Counted from the stretch's first letter, positions 1-9,370 are shown. The stretch is DNA of 64,000 bases from an uncultured Poribacteria bacterium (GCA_958295855.1 OY282383.1:3576481-3640480), one strand, 5' to 3'. A program made the numbers and translations. The notes: generated by a model from the sequence alone, not told the origin.

Positions 1-1987
1 GCTTTGCTTTCTGTTCCGCTTCCCCACTCTGCGCAGCAAATTGATACAGCGGGAATTTCTTGTGTTCAATAGCGATGCCACCGGAAAGTGTGACATGGTC
101 GCCGGTGACAAACGCGCGAAATTCGGAGCGAATCTGTTCGGCAATCTCCGGTAATGCACTCCAGCCACCCACTAGGAAGAGGTCGTCGCCGCCTGCATAG
201 ATGAGTTCCAGAATCTGTTTCTCTTGTTTGCAGTTGTATTCACGGCAGAGTTTTGGTACGTAGCCTTCAAAAAAGAGGCGTATCGATTCGCTCAGGGTTG
301 CCAAGCGTGAGATGGTTGCATTCTCAAGTTTATCTTTGAAAACGGCCCCGAGGTTATCGACATCCATCCGCAATGCGCCGAGCCATTGCACGCCTTCCGA
401 GGCATTCGCGAGGTAATCATAATCGGCAGCAGTTCCATCGGCTTTATGCGGAATCACTTGTGGTAACAACCGGAAGTCGTAGCTTACGGGCAGGTCTTCC
501 CACTGAAAGGTTTCAAGTACTTTATCCGTAAGAAAATCTGTACATCCAAGGCGGTAAACAACTGCACGTTTGGCTTGCTCCGGTGCTGTAGGCTTTTCGT
601 CCTCATCTGAAAGGATGTGAACATCCAATCCGAACGCCTTGATCGCTGCGTGCCAATCGGGTTTTTCTGGTAGGGTATGTTCCCCCTGCTTTGCAGGGGG
701 TGAAACCTTTCTGGGTGATTCTGGCACTTCATAGGCGACGAGGTACGCGGCATTTCGGAGCTTTTGACCGAGTTCATCAAAATCCCAGTGAACTTCTTTG
801 TACGCGTGGGGTTCAAAGAAGTTTTCAAACATCTCCTGTGTGCCCATCTCCGACCATTTTTCCTGTTTTCTCTGCTGAACCTTTTCTGAAACGGCATCCC
901 ATTTGCGTGAAAAATTCTCGGCTGCAAAATCACCTGCCTTTATTGAGATGCCAGCTAGCATGCAAGCGAGGTCGCCCTTGTGCAGTGCCCAGAGTTTTTG
1001 GGAGATCGTTTGGCGAATCGTATCAAGTTTTTCTTTGGCTTCGGTATAGGGGGCAAGGATATAAAAGTGCCCACCACTCGCCAGCAGCAGATTCGTGATG
1101 GGTAGATCGAACTGCTTTAACACCCAATGTGCAATTGCCTCGGTTAGCAGTTGGAGATAGAAAGAGCGGCCCCGCAACTCACGGGCAGCACCCTCAGATA
1201 AAATCTGATAGAGAAAATTCTGAATGCCGGAGATGTCGCCTTTTATGAGGGCGCATATCTTTTTGTCCGGTGCGTCTTTTCGGTTGCTCAGTTGCACATC
1301 AATGTCGGCTTCGGAGAGTTCTCGCCCGATGCAAGCGGCAATGGCGGCGGTTGTGCGGAGATGGTCATAAAGGGAAACATCAGGAACAGCTCTTTTTTCG
1401 CTTGCTCCCCAGGGCGTTGCGGAGGGCATCCGGGATGTGTATTTGCGGATTAAGGCGACAACGGCTTGATAAACGGCTGGCGCGTAATTCTCTCGATCGG
1501 CTAATTTCTTAAAATCAGAAGTGAAAACCGTCCATAGTCTTGTGTATGCGTCCCGGTCTACCTCTGCGCCCTCGGTCGGCATGATGGTATCTCGTTCCAA
1601 GTTGAGCGGGTTCAGGCCATAACGATATTCTTTACTGAATCCTTTGAGGCGCGACATGATAGAGACGAGAGCGGATTTGCCAAAATACTCTCGCTCTCTT
1701 TCTTCATCTTCGCGTTCCGAGGCAGAAAGACGGTCTGCCAAGGTCACCTGTTTCTCAATGACATGTTCCAGTTGGGTTGGGCGTATGTCGGGGTAACGCT
1801 CTGGGTGGTGATGTCGAATAGCGTTCTTGAAAATGTCCTCGCAGGGCGAGAAGAAATCAGCGAATTCATCGTTGACGAATTCGTAGCTATGCTCTTGGTG
1901 TCGTTTTCCTGGTTGCGTATGTCGCATCCGAAATTTGCCGATATCGTGCAGCAGTGCGGCGAGGTGTAAAAGTTCTTGTTCTTTCAA
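1..1987 (-). CDS. cas10: Cas10/Csm1-like type III CRISPR large subunit (C-terminus cut by window edge)
   Basis: Read from the reverse strand, an open frame runs from 1987 off the left edge, giving about 662 visible residues. An N-terminal HD nuclease motif (LLHDIGKFRMR, residues about 11-21) with further His pairs (IRHHHPE) is followed by the Csm1-type KGDISGIQNFLY and LRGRSF segments and by the palm-domain YAGGDDLFLVG motif near residue 600. GGDD is the cyclic-oligoadenylate synthase signature of Cas10, so both DNase and signalling activities are expected. I chose the TTG start at 1987 because a stop codon lies just upstream in frame and AAGGA precedes it at about 9 bases. A short palindromic repeat is inserted in frame at 674-707 (residues about 427-438, reading KVSPPAKQGEHTL). 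The csm2-csm5 genes, if present, would lie beyond the window. The subtype (III-A rather than III-D) is inference. Confidence 0.9.
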   Translation of the reverse strand, partial: MKEQELLHLAALLHDIGKFRMRHTQPGKRHQEHSYEFVNDEFADFFSPCEDIFKNAIRHHHPERYPDIRPTQLEHVIEKQVTLADRLSASEREDEEREREYFGKSALVSIMSRLKGFSKEYRYGLNPLNLERDTIMPTEGAEVDRDAYTRLWTVFTSDFKKLADRENYAPAVYQAVVALIRKYTSRMPSATPWGASEKRAVPDVSLYDHLRTTAAIAACIGRELSEADIDVQLSNRKDAPDKKICALIKGDISGIQNFLYQILSEGAARELRGRSFYLQLLTEAIAHWVLKQFDLPITNLLLASGGHFYILAPYTEAKEKLDTIRQTISQKLWALHKGDLACMLAGISIKAGDFAAENFSRKWDAVSEKVQQRKQEKWSEMGTQEMFENFFEPHAYKEVHWDFDELGQKLRNAAYLVAYEVPESPRKVSPPAKQGEHTLPEKPDWHAAIKAFGLDVHILSDEDEKPTAPEQAKRAVVYRLGCTDFLTDKVLETFQWEDLPVSYDFRLLPQVIPHKADGTAADYDYLANASEGVQWLGALRMDVDNLGAVFKDKLENATISRLATLSESIRLFFEGYVPKLCREYNCKQEKQILELIYAGGDDLFLVGGWSALPEIAEQIRSEFRAFVTGDHVTLSGGIAIEHKKFPLYQFAAQSGEAEQKAK
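674..707. repeat. Palindromic element inside cas10
   Basis: Core CCCCCTGC-TTT-GCAGGGGG with outer GGTAT on the left and AAACC on the right. It has no stop in the cas10 frame and reads KVSPPAKQGEHTL there. The same element with the same flanks is intergenic at 9297-9331 and 14759-14792. Confidence 0.9.
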
Positions 1988-2226
1988 TGGGTTCTGTCCT
2001 TATGATCTCAGTTCGATAATCTGGGCAGTTGAAAGCAATTATAGCAGCAAATATTCAGTGTGTCAAGTAAAAAATACCAATTCTGAGATTGAGGTCTTGC
2101 CCGGGATGAGAATTAACCAATTGTGTCGGTAATTCCGCAGGAACGGTTTTCAACCGCGCCGGGTCAAACAAGCCCCCTTTTACGCAGACGCACCGAAAGC
2201 GGCAACACCTACACGCTGCGGTAAAG

Positions 2227-4488
2227 TTATGGGATATTCGTGCTATGTTCATCCACGACCAACCCAAGCGTTTCATCGTAGGTAACCTTTATGAACCACT
2301 GCCCTAACTGCCCAAAGCGTTTAACCTCATAGAGTTGGCCATCTTTGTGCAGACGTGCAAATTGGTTGTGACTAATTTGGGCGATGTAAGCTCTGGCTTC
2401 ATAGTACTCGCGTTTCTCAATTTTCTCCCAGAAATCCTCTTCATAGCACGCTGGTACAACTTCAATGCTCTTGAAGAGCTCATAAAATTCTTGGCGGCTT
2501 GAATCGTTTTCGATGAAGGGTACGATTCCTTGTAAGTGTCGTTCAAACAGTTGTTTTGCCGTATCAAACTTTTCCTTCTCCTTCTCATCGTAACCGTCCG
2601 AATAGACTTCATCAATGAGGCCCTGGATTTTCGATTCATGCCAGACATCGATCGGTGCGAAGGCATTTAGGGTACGTTCGACCTTGTCTCTGGAGTAGAT
2701 GAAGGGGTCGTTTTCACCACCCTCCTTGCAGATGCAGACATCACAGATGCCTTTTTGACCTTTCCTATTGATTCGCCCGAAGCGTTGGATCAACGCATCT
2801 ATTGGTGCCGGTTCTGAAAAAAGGCAGTCAAAATCGATGTCCAATGAGACCTCTACTGCCTGTGTGCCGACAAGGAGATCCGCGTCGTCAAGTTCCTTTT
2901 CAATCCGCTCTCGGTCTCGGAGGATAAATCGGCTGTGAAGAAGTTTAAGGAGTTTGGCGTTTTCAGCTACGTCCTGCAACGCCTCAAACACCGTTTGTGC
3001 CTGCCGGACAGTATTGCAAACAACTAACACACGTTTTTTGTCTGCGAGTCGCTCTGCAATTTGCGGAATTGCATCGTGGATATTCCCCTCAAGCAACTGT
3101 ACGCGGTGACGGGTGAACTTATCTCGCGCTGCAGGTGGCATTTCAACCTGTGTCAGTTCTCCAAGTGCCTTGTTCACCATCTGTTTGAGAAACTGGGGCA
3201 TTGTGGCGGTCATAATGCAGAATTTTGCGTCATAATCTGTACGGAGCCTCGCCACCATCGTCAAAATAAGTGCAGTTGTATGCGGATCATACGCATGGAT
3301 TTCGTCAAAGATAAAGAGCCCCTTGGACATTTCTGCCATCTGCATCTCAAAACCTCGTATGCCGAAGAAGGCTTTTAGGAGCTGAAAAGGAGTTAGTACT
3401 TTGTAAGGACGACAGATTTTCCGAGTCAGGTTTTGCTCTTCCCGGGCTGCGGCTGCGGCATCTCGGGGCGTGTAGTCCTTGTCGACGAGTTGCTGATAAA
3501 CGAAGTAGGGGGCTTTGCCATGTAACACACCGATGTTGTCATCAGATACGAGATTTGTAAGGCGTTTATACATAGCGTTGATACTGGCAGTGTAGGGCAA
3601 GACGTAGAAAACGCGGTTTCCCAAGGTTTCCGTTTGATTTTTATCGCACCAGAGGAGTGCTGCTTCCGTTTTTCCGGAACCGGTGGGCGCGGAAAGCATT
3701 AACTGCCCTGTGGTTTTCCCAGACGTTTCTTGAAAACCCTCCCATCCGTGAAACTGTCGGCTGTTCTGTTTTGCCTTCTCTTCGACATGTTGTGTGAGGC
3801 GTTCTTCAAGGTTTGCGAGTGCTGTGTGGATTTCGTTTTTCCCTGCGGAAGCAAGATGATCACAAGCAATCATGCACCCGCGGAGAAGCATGCCATAGGT
3901 GCCGTGCAAGGGTGTTAATTCATAGTCATCAAAATCATTCTGATAGGGAGCTAGGAATTCTCGATAGCCGTTAATGAGTTGCTCAGTTGAAGCGACAGGA
4001 ACCCAAAAACATTCCTCTGTCGGACACCAACGAGGGACCTGTTCCTGAATTTCCATCAAAGCCTCCCAATTCGGAGTAAGTTCTGCAATTCGCTTTTTCC
4101 ACTCTTGATGGCCGTGCGGATTTTCGGGCCAGCACGGATATTTATCCACGAGTGTCCCAATATCCTTATGATGCGTTAAAATTGCGAGGACGACTGCCTG
4201 TTTTGCTTCTTGTGGAAATTGAAGGGTGACGACAAACCCAGCGGATAGGATTTCGTGGCGATAGGGCCATCGCGTGCCGTCGGTGAGTTGCTGTTGAAAA
4301 CCTGTCGCTGCTTTTCCAAAATCGTGAAGGGCAATAGCATAGAAGAGGTGATTAAAAAAATCAGGGTCTTTTGCGACATCGGTTAAGAAAGGCATCCGCT
4401 CTCGGAGGCTATCGTATACCGCGAGGCAATTCTCTGTATGTTCACGGAGGGTTTCTCTGGGGTTGCTTTTGGCTAATAGAGTGGGCAT
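2227..4488 (-). CDS. cas3: CRISPR-associated helicase/nuclease Cas3
   Basis: A 753-residue Cas3 that unwinds and degrades target DNA after Cascade binding. The N-terminal HD nuclease shows ALHDFGKA (about residue 50), YRHEILSAG and LTHH. The helicase half shows Walker A in SAPTGSGKTEAAL (about residue 270), the DEIH box in FIFDEIHAYD and motif III in MTATMP; QRFGRINRKG matches helicase motif VI. HD and helicase are fused as in most type I systems. AGAAAGGG lies just ahead of the ATG at 4488. It follows cas5 by a 154-base gap that holds no gene and is the last gene of the type I set before cas10. Confidence 0.95.
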   Translation of the reverse strand: MPTLLAKSNPRETLREHTENCLAVYDSLRERMPFLTDVAKDPDFFNHLFYAIALHDFGKAATGFQQQLTDGTRWPYRHEILSAGFVVTLQFPQEAKQAVVLAILTHHKDIGTLVDKYPCWPENPHGHQEWKKRIAELTPNWEALMEIQEQVPRWCPTEECFWVPVASTEQLINGYREFLAPYQNDFDDYELTPLHGTYGMLLRGCMIACDHLASAGKNEIHTALANLEERLTQHVEEKAKQNSRQFHGWEGFQETSGKTTGQLMLSAPTGSGKTEAALLWCDKNQTETLGNRVFYVLPYTASINAMYKRLTNLVSDDNIGVLHGKAPYFVYQQLVDKDYTPRDAAAAAREEQNLTRKICRPYKVLTPFQLLKAFFGIRGFEMQMAEMSKGLFIFDEIHAYDPHTTALILTMVARLRTDYDAKFCIMTATMPQFLKQMVNKALGELTQVEMPPAARDKFTRHRVQLLEGNIHDAIPQIAERLADKKRVLVVCNTVRQAQTVFEALQDVAENAKLLKLLHSRFILRDRERIEKELDDADLLVGTQAVEVSLDIDFDCLFSEPAPIDALIQRFGRINRKGQKGICDVCICKEGGENDPFIYSRDKVERTLNAFAPIDVWHESKIQGLIDEVYSDGYDEKEKEKFDTAKQLFERHLQGIVPFIENDSSRQEFYELFKSIEVVPACYEEDFWEKIEKREYYEARAYIAQISHNQFARLHKDGQLYEVKRFGQLGQWFIKVTYDETLGLVVDEHSTNIP

Positions 4489-4642
4489 ATCCCTTTCTCC
4501 AGTCAGTTATACCAAATTAATTTGTTTAGAAGTTCTCTGATAAAGTGTAGCATGACGAGGCACCTCTTTTTGGGTGGCAGTTGGCCCCTCGCCCCAAACT
4601 AACAACGGGATGGGTTCGCCTCGCCCTACGGTATGTTAGCGT

Positions 4643-5410
4643 TTAGAGGCCAGGGAATTGCATCTGCTCTCCAGCCACGTTGGGGACTTCAAAGTCTTTG
4701 TCAACGGGTTTCTTGCCTTGCAGACTTTGTTCAATTGGAATCGGAAAATCTCCGGGAATGCGTTCGTGTAAATAGACTCCCCACTCCTTTTCCGGATCCT
4801 GCAAGACATCACCATGGTACTGAATCTCCTCTGTTACCAGACAATAAGCGCGGGTGCCACAAGGTCTACGCGGAATTTCTGCTGTGAAATGGGTAGGCAG
4901 TGCTTGCACCTGTCCATAAAGCTGCGCGTCGGGAAAGGGAATGAGGGTATCTCGATAGGTTGTCTCCGGCTTGCTCTCTAATTCAATTTCCTCTATAGAT
5001 TTCACGGTTGCCAGATCAGAGGAACGTCCCAAGAGCAACGTATACCGCGGACGCTCAAACGCGTCCCTTAACCACAGATCGGGGGTATAGAGATAGAGTT
5101 GTGGTTGAACGAGAAACTCACGTCTATTGATGTTTGACTTCACGCCCGTAAGTTTAATTTCTTTTCTATTTGGCTTTGGCTTACCTTCAAACTCATAGAC
5201 GGTTTCTAAGTCAACTGCTTTTCCATTGCTCTGAAAGACAAACCCGACCGAGGCATCGTGCGGCGTAACCCACGCCCCTTTTGCGGCGGTGAGGAGCCCG
5301 TAGAGTGCCGACAGCGGAGGCAAGGGAAGCGTCGGTTGGAATCCGCTAATGAATAACGGATTCCGGAACGACGTGACCCAGCCGGTAATGTGAATGCGAA
5401 TCACTTTCAT
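4643..5410 (-). CDS. cas5: Cas5 (type I-B, Cas5t-like) Cascade subunit
   Basis: A 255-residue Cas5. The N-terminus (HITGWVTSFRNPLFISGFQP, then LPLPPLSALYGLLTAAKG) is the typical Cas5 RAMP start, with the glycine-rich turn that holds the crRNA 5' handle. In Cascade it caps the backbone next to Cas8. Its ATG overlaps the Cas7 stop (ATGA at 5407-5410), so the two are translationally coupled. The subtype follows from the neighbouring Cst1/Cst2-like genes. Confidence 0.88.
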   Translation of the reverse strand: MKVIRIHITGWVTSFRNPLFISGFQPTLPLPPLSALYGLLTAAKGAWVTPHDASVGFVFQSNGKAVDLETVYEFEGKPKPNRKEIKLTGVKSNINRREFLVQPQLYLYTPDLWLRDAFERPRYTLLLGRSSDLATVKSIEEIELESKPETTYRDTLIPFPDAQLYGQVQALPTHFTAEIPRRPCGTRAYCLVTEEIQYHGDVLQDPEKEWGVYLHERIPGDFPIPIEQSLQGKKPVDKDFEVPNVAGEQMQFPGL

Positions 5411-6438
5411 GGTGAGTCTCCGATGTGTCCATCCAACTTTTGTGCGAGTTGGGCAATCACCTTGTTTGGCGAATCATAAACAACGCTGCAGGGTAGAGAT
5501 GTATCACCTGCGAATTCACTCAGTTCGGCGTGCAGTTCATCCATAAATCCGTTGCGTCTGCCGATGTAAATTGAATCGCAGAACCGGTCAGCATAGTCCT
5601 CTATAACTTCGCGCAGTGCTGCAAGGCTCAGTTGCCCCACTCCATCCTGTTCAACCACCAGATTCATAAATGGATGATTTCCCCCGTTAAGCACTGACAG
5701 AATAATCAGTTTGGGGGTTACGTCGGTAAGATGTGATGTCAATTTCGCGCCGCCGCTGAGCAACGGAAGTGCCTCAAGCGTTTGTCGGGCCCGTCTAACT
5801 CGGATGTCCTTCGGGAGGATCCACGGGGAATTTTCACTTTCTTGTGTGCCACCTTCGTCTTGGATGGTCTTGACGTAACTGGCAGCGATGTTCTTATAGC
5901 CCGTTTTGTTGATGTCTGAAAACGCGCCAACTGCGCCGAGATTTAGAGAGAAGATGCCCTGTAGCACACATGCATAAAATTGGTGTTCATAAGGCACTGG
6001 GTCACCTTCCTGGCGCGCCATCACGCCAAAATCGTTCGTTGGAATCTGTGGAGCGATAGAAATGAGCGGAGAACATTTGAGAGGCGACAAGCGGGTTACC
6101 GTTACGTTAACCTTTTTCTTGCCTTGCATTTCGCTTTGCGCCCGCATGTAACCAAAAACATCGTCGTCGTCATACGTCACCGGGTCTGCAGCGGTAAAAG
6201 CGATTTTTTTCTCCCTCTTTATCGGTGAACTTTTCCAGTCGTCAAATTCTTGTTCGAGCGTGGTGCGCCACCAATTTCGCCAGGCTTGGCCGGAGACATA
6301 GGGGTAGGTATTTCGCCCTTTCTGAAGTTTCTTGACTACAACAATGTTTTCTGTTGCCTGAGAGGCTTCTGCGCCGGCGTTATTTAGGGCAGAATGGGGT
6401 GCGTCAATTAAGGTTAATCCGATAAGGTGCTTAGACAC
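5407..6438 (-). CDS. cas7: Cas7 (Cst2/DevR family) Cascade backbone
   Basis: A 343-residue DevR/Cst2-type Cas7, the RAMP that polymerises along crRNA. The N-terminus (GLTLIDAPHSALNNAGAE), the TYPYVSGQAWRNWWR segment and a central DDDDVFGYMRAQ stretch are characteristic. The start is GTG at 6438, preceded by GAGGAG about 8 bases upstream; that Shine-Dalgarno is also the end of cas8, whose stop is at 6441-6443, so the two genes abut. It lies in the cas8-cas7-cas5-cas3 operon. Confidence 0.9.
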   Translation of the reverse strand: MSKHLIGLTLIDAPHSALNNAGAEASQATENIVVVKKLQKGRNTYPYVSGQAWRNWWRTTLEQEFDDWKSSPIKREKKIAFTAADPVTYDDDDVFGYMRAQSEMQGKKKVNVTVTRLSPLKCSPLISIAPQIPTNDFGVMARQEGDPVPYEHQFYACVLQGIFSLNLGAVGAFSDINKTGYKNIAASYVKTIQDEGGTQESENSPWILPKDIRVRRARQTLEALPLLSGGAKLTSHLTDVTPKLIILSVLNGGNHPFMNLVVEQDGVGQLSLAALREVIEDYADRFCDSIYIGRRNGFMDELHAELSEFAGDTSLPCSVVYDSPNKVIAQLAQKLDGHIGDSP

Positions 6439-6440
6439 GG

Positions 6441-7853
6441 TTAATTCTCCTCGGTGGGTTCGGTTTCGGATGCGTCGTCTGCATCCGATGCGTTATCTTC
6501 ATCAAAATCAACAAAACCTTGCTCTTGCAGCCAGTTGTGAAGCATTTCGTAAATCCGAAAGAGTAACAGATCGCGAGTCTCTCTCCACGGCGTGGCCGCA
6601 AAATCATCGATTTCCGGGAAGAGATGTTCCACATAATCGTCCAGTGAAAAGAGGGGTTCGGGAGATCCTTGTCTAATTCTCTCACGAATGATGTATAGCA
6701 GTACATTTCGGCACGCCTCGTAACTTTTGGCACGTTCCAGTTGGAGGAGTCGCCTATCGCGTCCAGATTTGCGGATGCACTCCGCGATAAGATCGCCGAC
6801 CTGTTTAATTTTTTCAAGTCGTGATTTTTCCATAGTTCTAACCTCCTTTAAATAAAGAGAAAGCAATTCCCAATTTCCGCGGGGTTTCCGGGCGCGCCGG
6901 TTGAGAAAAAATCCGAGAATTGAGCGACCTTCCAATAGGTTTTCATACACACGGTTTATGCGATTTTTGTAATCTTCCTCGGTTTTAACCTTCGTCCAAT
7001 TGACCAAGTAACCGCTTAGGATAATTTTCCCCCAATCCGTTTTAAACTCGCTTTGGTAGGCGAAGCGTAAAAATCGGAACACAGGAGCGGGTAGATGGAA
7101 GATTTCAAGCTCAGGTTTCTGCCCGAAGTTTGTAAAACAGTAGAACTGCATCGAGGCATCTTCATCGGGTCGCATCTCCTGAAATTGAACCATTTCCTGA
7201 GTCATGTAGAACAAACCGTTGCGTGGATTTGCGTAGCCGGGGTTAAAACACCCGGTTACCTCTTGTTGAAGTTGTTGCGCACGAACATCTCCGAGGCATT
7301 TCCGGGACCAAGTTCTTAGTGCTTTCCATGAATTGGAGTGAAGCATGAGAAACCTTCCTCCGGACGCGGCAAAAACTAGTGGCGACAATTGGATTGCGAG
7401 CGCACACGCTGCACAGTAACCGACTCCTTCAGCGAAGGTCGGGAAGAAGTTACGCAACGTCCCAGAACCAGTAAGAGGGACACCTGTTCGGAAAAGCCAT
7501 GTATTCGCATCGCGTCGGCCGCATCCCACACAATCACCGCTTTGGCCCAAGTTCTCAGCGTTGGTAATATGGCTAAGGAGCATCTCTTTAAAGTCTGCAG
7601 CGCGATCACCTTTTTTAGAAGGATTTGTTAACGGATGGTTCGTTGTGAAGATGGAAACCCAATTTCTCCAACCGTGTGCTTGGGGCCTCTTTTTGTCAAA
7701 AGGTTGCATGATCGGCACAACTTCTGCAACAACCTTCTCAAGGTCATCGGTGGTAATCTGTTCCGGTTGCACGCTGCGCCCTAACCATTCACAGATGCCA
7801 CAAACCCCCGCATCAACAAACGGGTTGCCCATCAACTTTTCGTAGATTGCCAC
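6441..7853 (-). CDS. cas8: Cas8 (Cst1-like) type I-B large subunit
   Basis: A 470-residue protein in the usual place for the Cascade large subunit, directly before cas7. A treble-clef-like zinc site is visible: CVGCGRR near residue 108 and YCAAC near residue 147, as in Cst1/Cas8a1-b families. The rest is divergent, so the family call leans on the zinc finger and synteny. I chose GTG at 7853 because AGGAGG stands 8 bases upstream; an ATG three bases earlier is out of frame. A near-consensus promoter lies just upstream (7889-7917), so the cas8-cas7-cas5-cas3 unit can be transcribed independently of cas6. Confidence 0.82.
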   Translation of the reverse strand: MAIYEKLMGNPFVDAGVCGICEWLGRSVQPEQITTDDLEKVVAEVVPIMQPFDKKRPQAHGWRNWVSIFTTNHPLTNPSKKGDRAADFKEMLLSHITNAENLGQSGDCVGCGRRDANTWLFRTGVPLTGSGTLRNFFPTFAEGVGYCAACALAIQLSPLVFAASGGRFLMLHSNSWKALRTWSRKCLGDVRAQQLQQEVTGCFNPGYANPRNGLFYMTQEMVQFQEMRPDEDASMQFYCFTNFGQKPELEIFHLPAPVFRFLRFAYQSEFKTDWGKIILSGYLVNWTKVKTEEDYKNRINRVYENLLEGRSILGFFLNRRARKPRGNWELLSLYLKEVRTMEKSRLEKIKQVGDLIAECIRKSGRDRRLLQLERAKSYEACRNVLLYIIRERIRQGSPEPLFSLDDYVEHLFPEIDDFAATPWRETRDLLLFRIYEMLHNWLQEQGFVDFDEDNASDADDASETEPTEEN

Positions 7854-7888
7854 ATCAAATACCTCCTTTCAAAAAATCTTAAGCACTC

Positions 7889-7917
7889 ATAATACCACAT
7901 CCATTAATAAATGTCAA
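7889..7917 (-). promoter_or_regulatory. Sigma70-type promoter of the cas8-cas7-cas5-cas3 operon
   Basis: On the minus strand TTGACA (7917-7912) is followed after 17 bases by TATTAT (7894-7889), a near-perfect vegetative promoter in the 76-base gap between cas6 and cas8. It lies about 36 bases ahead of the GTG start, leaving room for the AGGAGG ribosome site. Confidence 0.75.
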
Positions 7918-7929
7918 GTTAAAATATAT

Positions 7930-8682
7930 TTAGACTTCCGCCATGCCGAAACCGGCACTGTTTTTGTCACCAAACCCGCAGTCGTAACCGACGCGGATGA
8001 GCGCAGGACTGCCCGACACATGAAATGGACATAGCACGCCACGAATCTTGATGCCCTTGTAATCCACTAAACGGGTGACACGCCCCTGTCTTCTGCGGAT
8101 GTATGCCGGATCGAAGCGAAATGTCAACGCATCGTTGTGGGGCGCGCGCCCGTAAATCGCCTCATGTTTGCGAATTAGGTTTTGACGGATGAGCTCAGCA
8201 AACGCTGCATCGTCGGGCAGACAATAGTGCATCACTAGTTTTCCATCCCGCTCGCGTTTGGTGGACATCACAATCGGAGAGAGACACCGGAAACGCATCT
8301 CTTCCCTAAAATTGGGAACACTCGGCACTGTCACGTCTTTAATCTGTAACTGGTGCGAGCCCAGGTACAAACTGCCCCACGTTAGCAATGTATCGGCAAA
8401 ATGCGATAGAAATCGCTCAACAGGAGAAGAAACGCACCAGCTCAAGGTTGAACTGAAATGGATCTCTGCCCCGGTTACGCGACGGCGTTCCGCCATGAGT
8501 TGTGAGAAGGTAAAGAGTTTGAAACGTTTCTCCGCAGCGATGTAGCCTTCATTGTGCAGAAAGTCTGCATACGCAGCGTCCGATTCGGCAAGGAAATGAT
8601 AAATTGTCCCCGCGAGCAGGTGGTTATAGTTGATGGGTAAGGTTATGCCTTTACCCACATCGACGAGGATTTGGATTCGCAT
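7930..8682 (-). CDS. cas6: Cas6 pre-crRNA endoribonuclease
   Basis: A 250-residue RAMP nuclease that cuts CRISPR precursor RNA inside the repeats. The N-terminus (MRIQILVDVGKGITLPINYNHLLAGTIYHFL as two segments, residues 1-31) and the C-terminal glycine-rich loop (GYDCGFGDKNSAGFGMAEV, last 19 residues) are diagnostic of Cas6. The ATG at 8682 is chosen for the GGAG 8 bases upstream; an in-frame ATG at 8703 sits in a repeat hairpin. It probably serves both the type I-B genes and the type III cas10, since no second cas6 is visible. Confidence 0.93.
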   Translation of the reverse strand: MRIQILVDVGKGITLPINYNHLLAGTIYHFLAESDAAYADFLHNEGYIAAEKRFKLFTFSQLMAERRRVTGAEIHFSSTLSWCVSSPVERFLSHFADTLLTWGSLYLGSHQLQIKDVTVPSVPNFREEMRFRCLSPIVMSTKRERDGKLVMHYCLPDDAAFAELIRQNLIRKHEAIYGRAPHNDALTFRFDPAYIRRRQGRVTRLVDYKGIKIRGVLCPFHVSGSPALIRVGYDCGFGDKNSAGFGMAEV

Positions 8683-8702
8683 GGTGTTATCTCCATTTGG
8701 CA

Positions 8703-8733
8703 TCGGCACACGGCGTGTGCCTGCTACTTTTTC
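8703..8733. repeat. Hairpin element GGCACACGGCGTGTGCC, copy 1
   Basis: A palindromic element followed on the minus strand by the CopD stop codon. The same unit (AAAAAGTAG, then an inverted GGCACAC) recurs at 18076-18108, 47453-47480 and, less complete, 62565-62592. Here it fills the gap between the copD-like stop and cas6. Confidence 0.75.
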
Positions 8734-9238
8734 ATAAGCCCATCCGCAGGGCGACTGCCGCAAGCAGGATAAGCAGTGAAACAACGCCCATCAGGCTGGA
8801 CACAATCGCCATTTGGGAACGGAGTGGCTTAATCTCTGGTGGGAGTTCTTCGAGCATTGGGTCTAATGTCTCAATCGCTGCGGATAGCCTCGGTGCGAAA
8901 ACAGAGCCGTGCAGCGCAGTGAGAATAATCAGAACGATAAAGAGTGTCAGTTTGATGAACAGCGTTCGCATGAAGGCACTCAGCATCTCAGAGGGAGAAG
9001 CGATGTCTATTGCGGTGAAGATATTAACAATACCGGTGAAAAATAGCACCCCGACACAACTCCACACGATGGGCTCAAACCTTTTGCCGATCTGCGTCAA
9101 GAGCTGGATGCGTTGGACAGGTGGCATGTTTTGCCTGAAGTAAGGGACAATCACCATCCCTAAAATGAGATTGCCGCCAATCCATACAACAGCGGCGATA
9201 ACATGTAACCAGAGAACGAAGAGTGAGAGTATTTCCAT
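8732..9238 (-). CDS. CopD-like four-helix membrane protein
   Basis: A 168-residue integral membrane protein with about four hydrophobic helices. The first (LFVLWLHVIAAVVWIGGNL) carries the His and Trp-Ile-Gly-Gly pattern of the CopD/DUF2269-like family, sometimes linked to copper or haem handling. ATG at 9238 is supported by AAGGA 9 bases upstream; a longer TTG-started version would begin in a repeat. No copper genes are adjacent, so the role is open. It lies upstream of cas6 in the same direction, with about 50 bases of repeat between. Confidence 0.65.
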   Translation of the reverse strand: MEILSLFVLWLHVIAAVVWIGGNLILGMVIVPYFRQNMPPVQRIQLLTQIGKRFEPIVWSCVGVLFFTGIVNIFTAIDIASPSEMLSAFMRTLFIKLTLFIVLIILTALHGSVFAPRLSAAIETLDPMLEELPPEIKPLRSQMAIVSSLMGVVSLLILLAAVALRMGL

Positions 9239-9296
9239 TTGTGATATTCCTTTATTCTGTAGCCTCAATCTCCTGATCGAGATTTTGGTGGGCAAA

Positions 9297-9331
9297 GGAT
9301 ATGTTCCCTCTGCTTTGCAGGGGGTAAAACC
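9297..9331. repeat. CCC(T)CTGC-TTT-GCAGGGG palindromic element
   Basis: A copy of the family described under 674-707, here with the left arm slightly degenerate. It lies in the gap between the BatD-like gene and the CopD-like gene. Confidence 0.8.
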
Positions 9332-9370
9332 TCTTTGCGCAATGAATTGCGCTACTACAAACCCGGCGGC

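Noticed and set aside
484..933. 149-codon open frame on the minus strand
   Set aside because: It lies within cas10 in another frame and has no family similarity; the cas10 frame covers the region with clear motifs.
1988..2226. Possible CRISPR array between cas10 and cas3
   Set aside because: No regularly spaced repeats of 25-40 bases were found here or elsewhere in the window; the gap contains only degenerate sequence.
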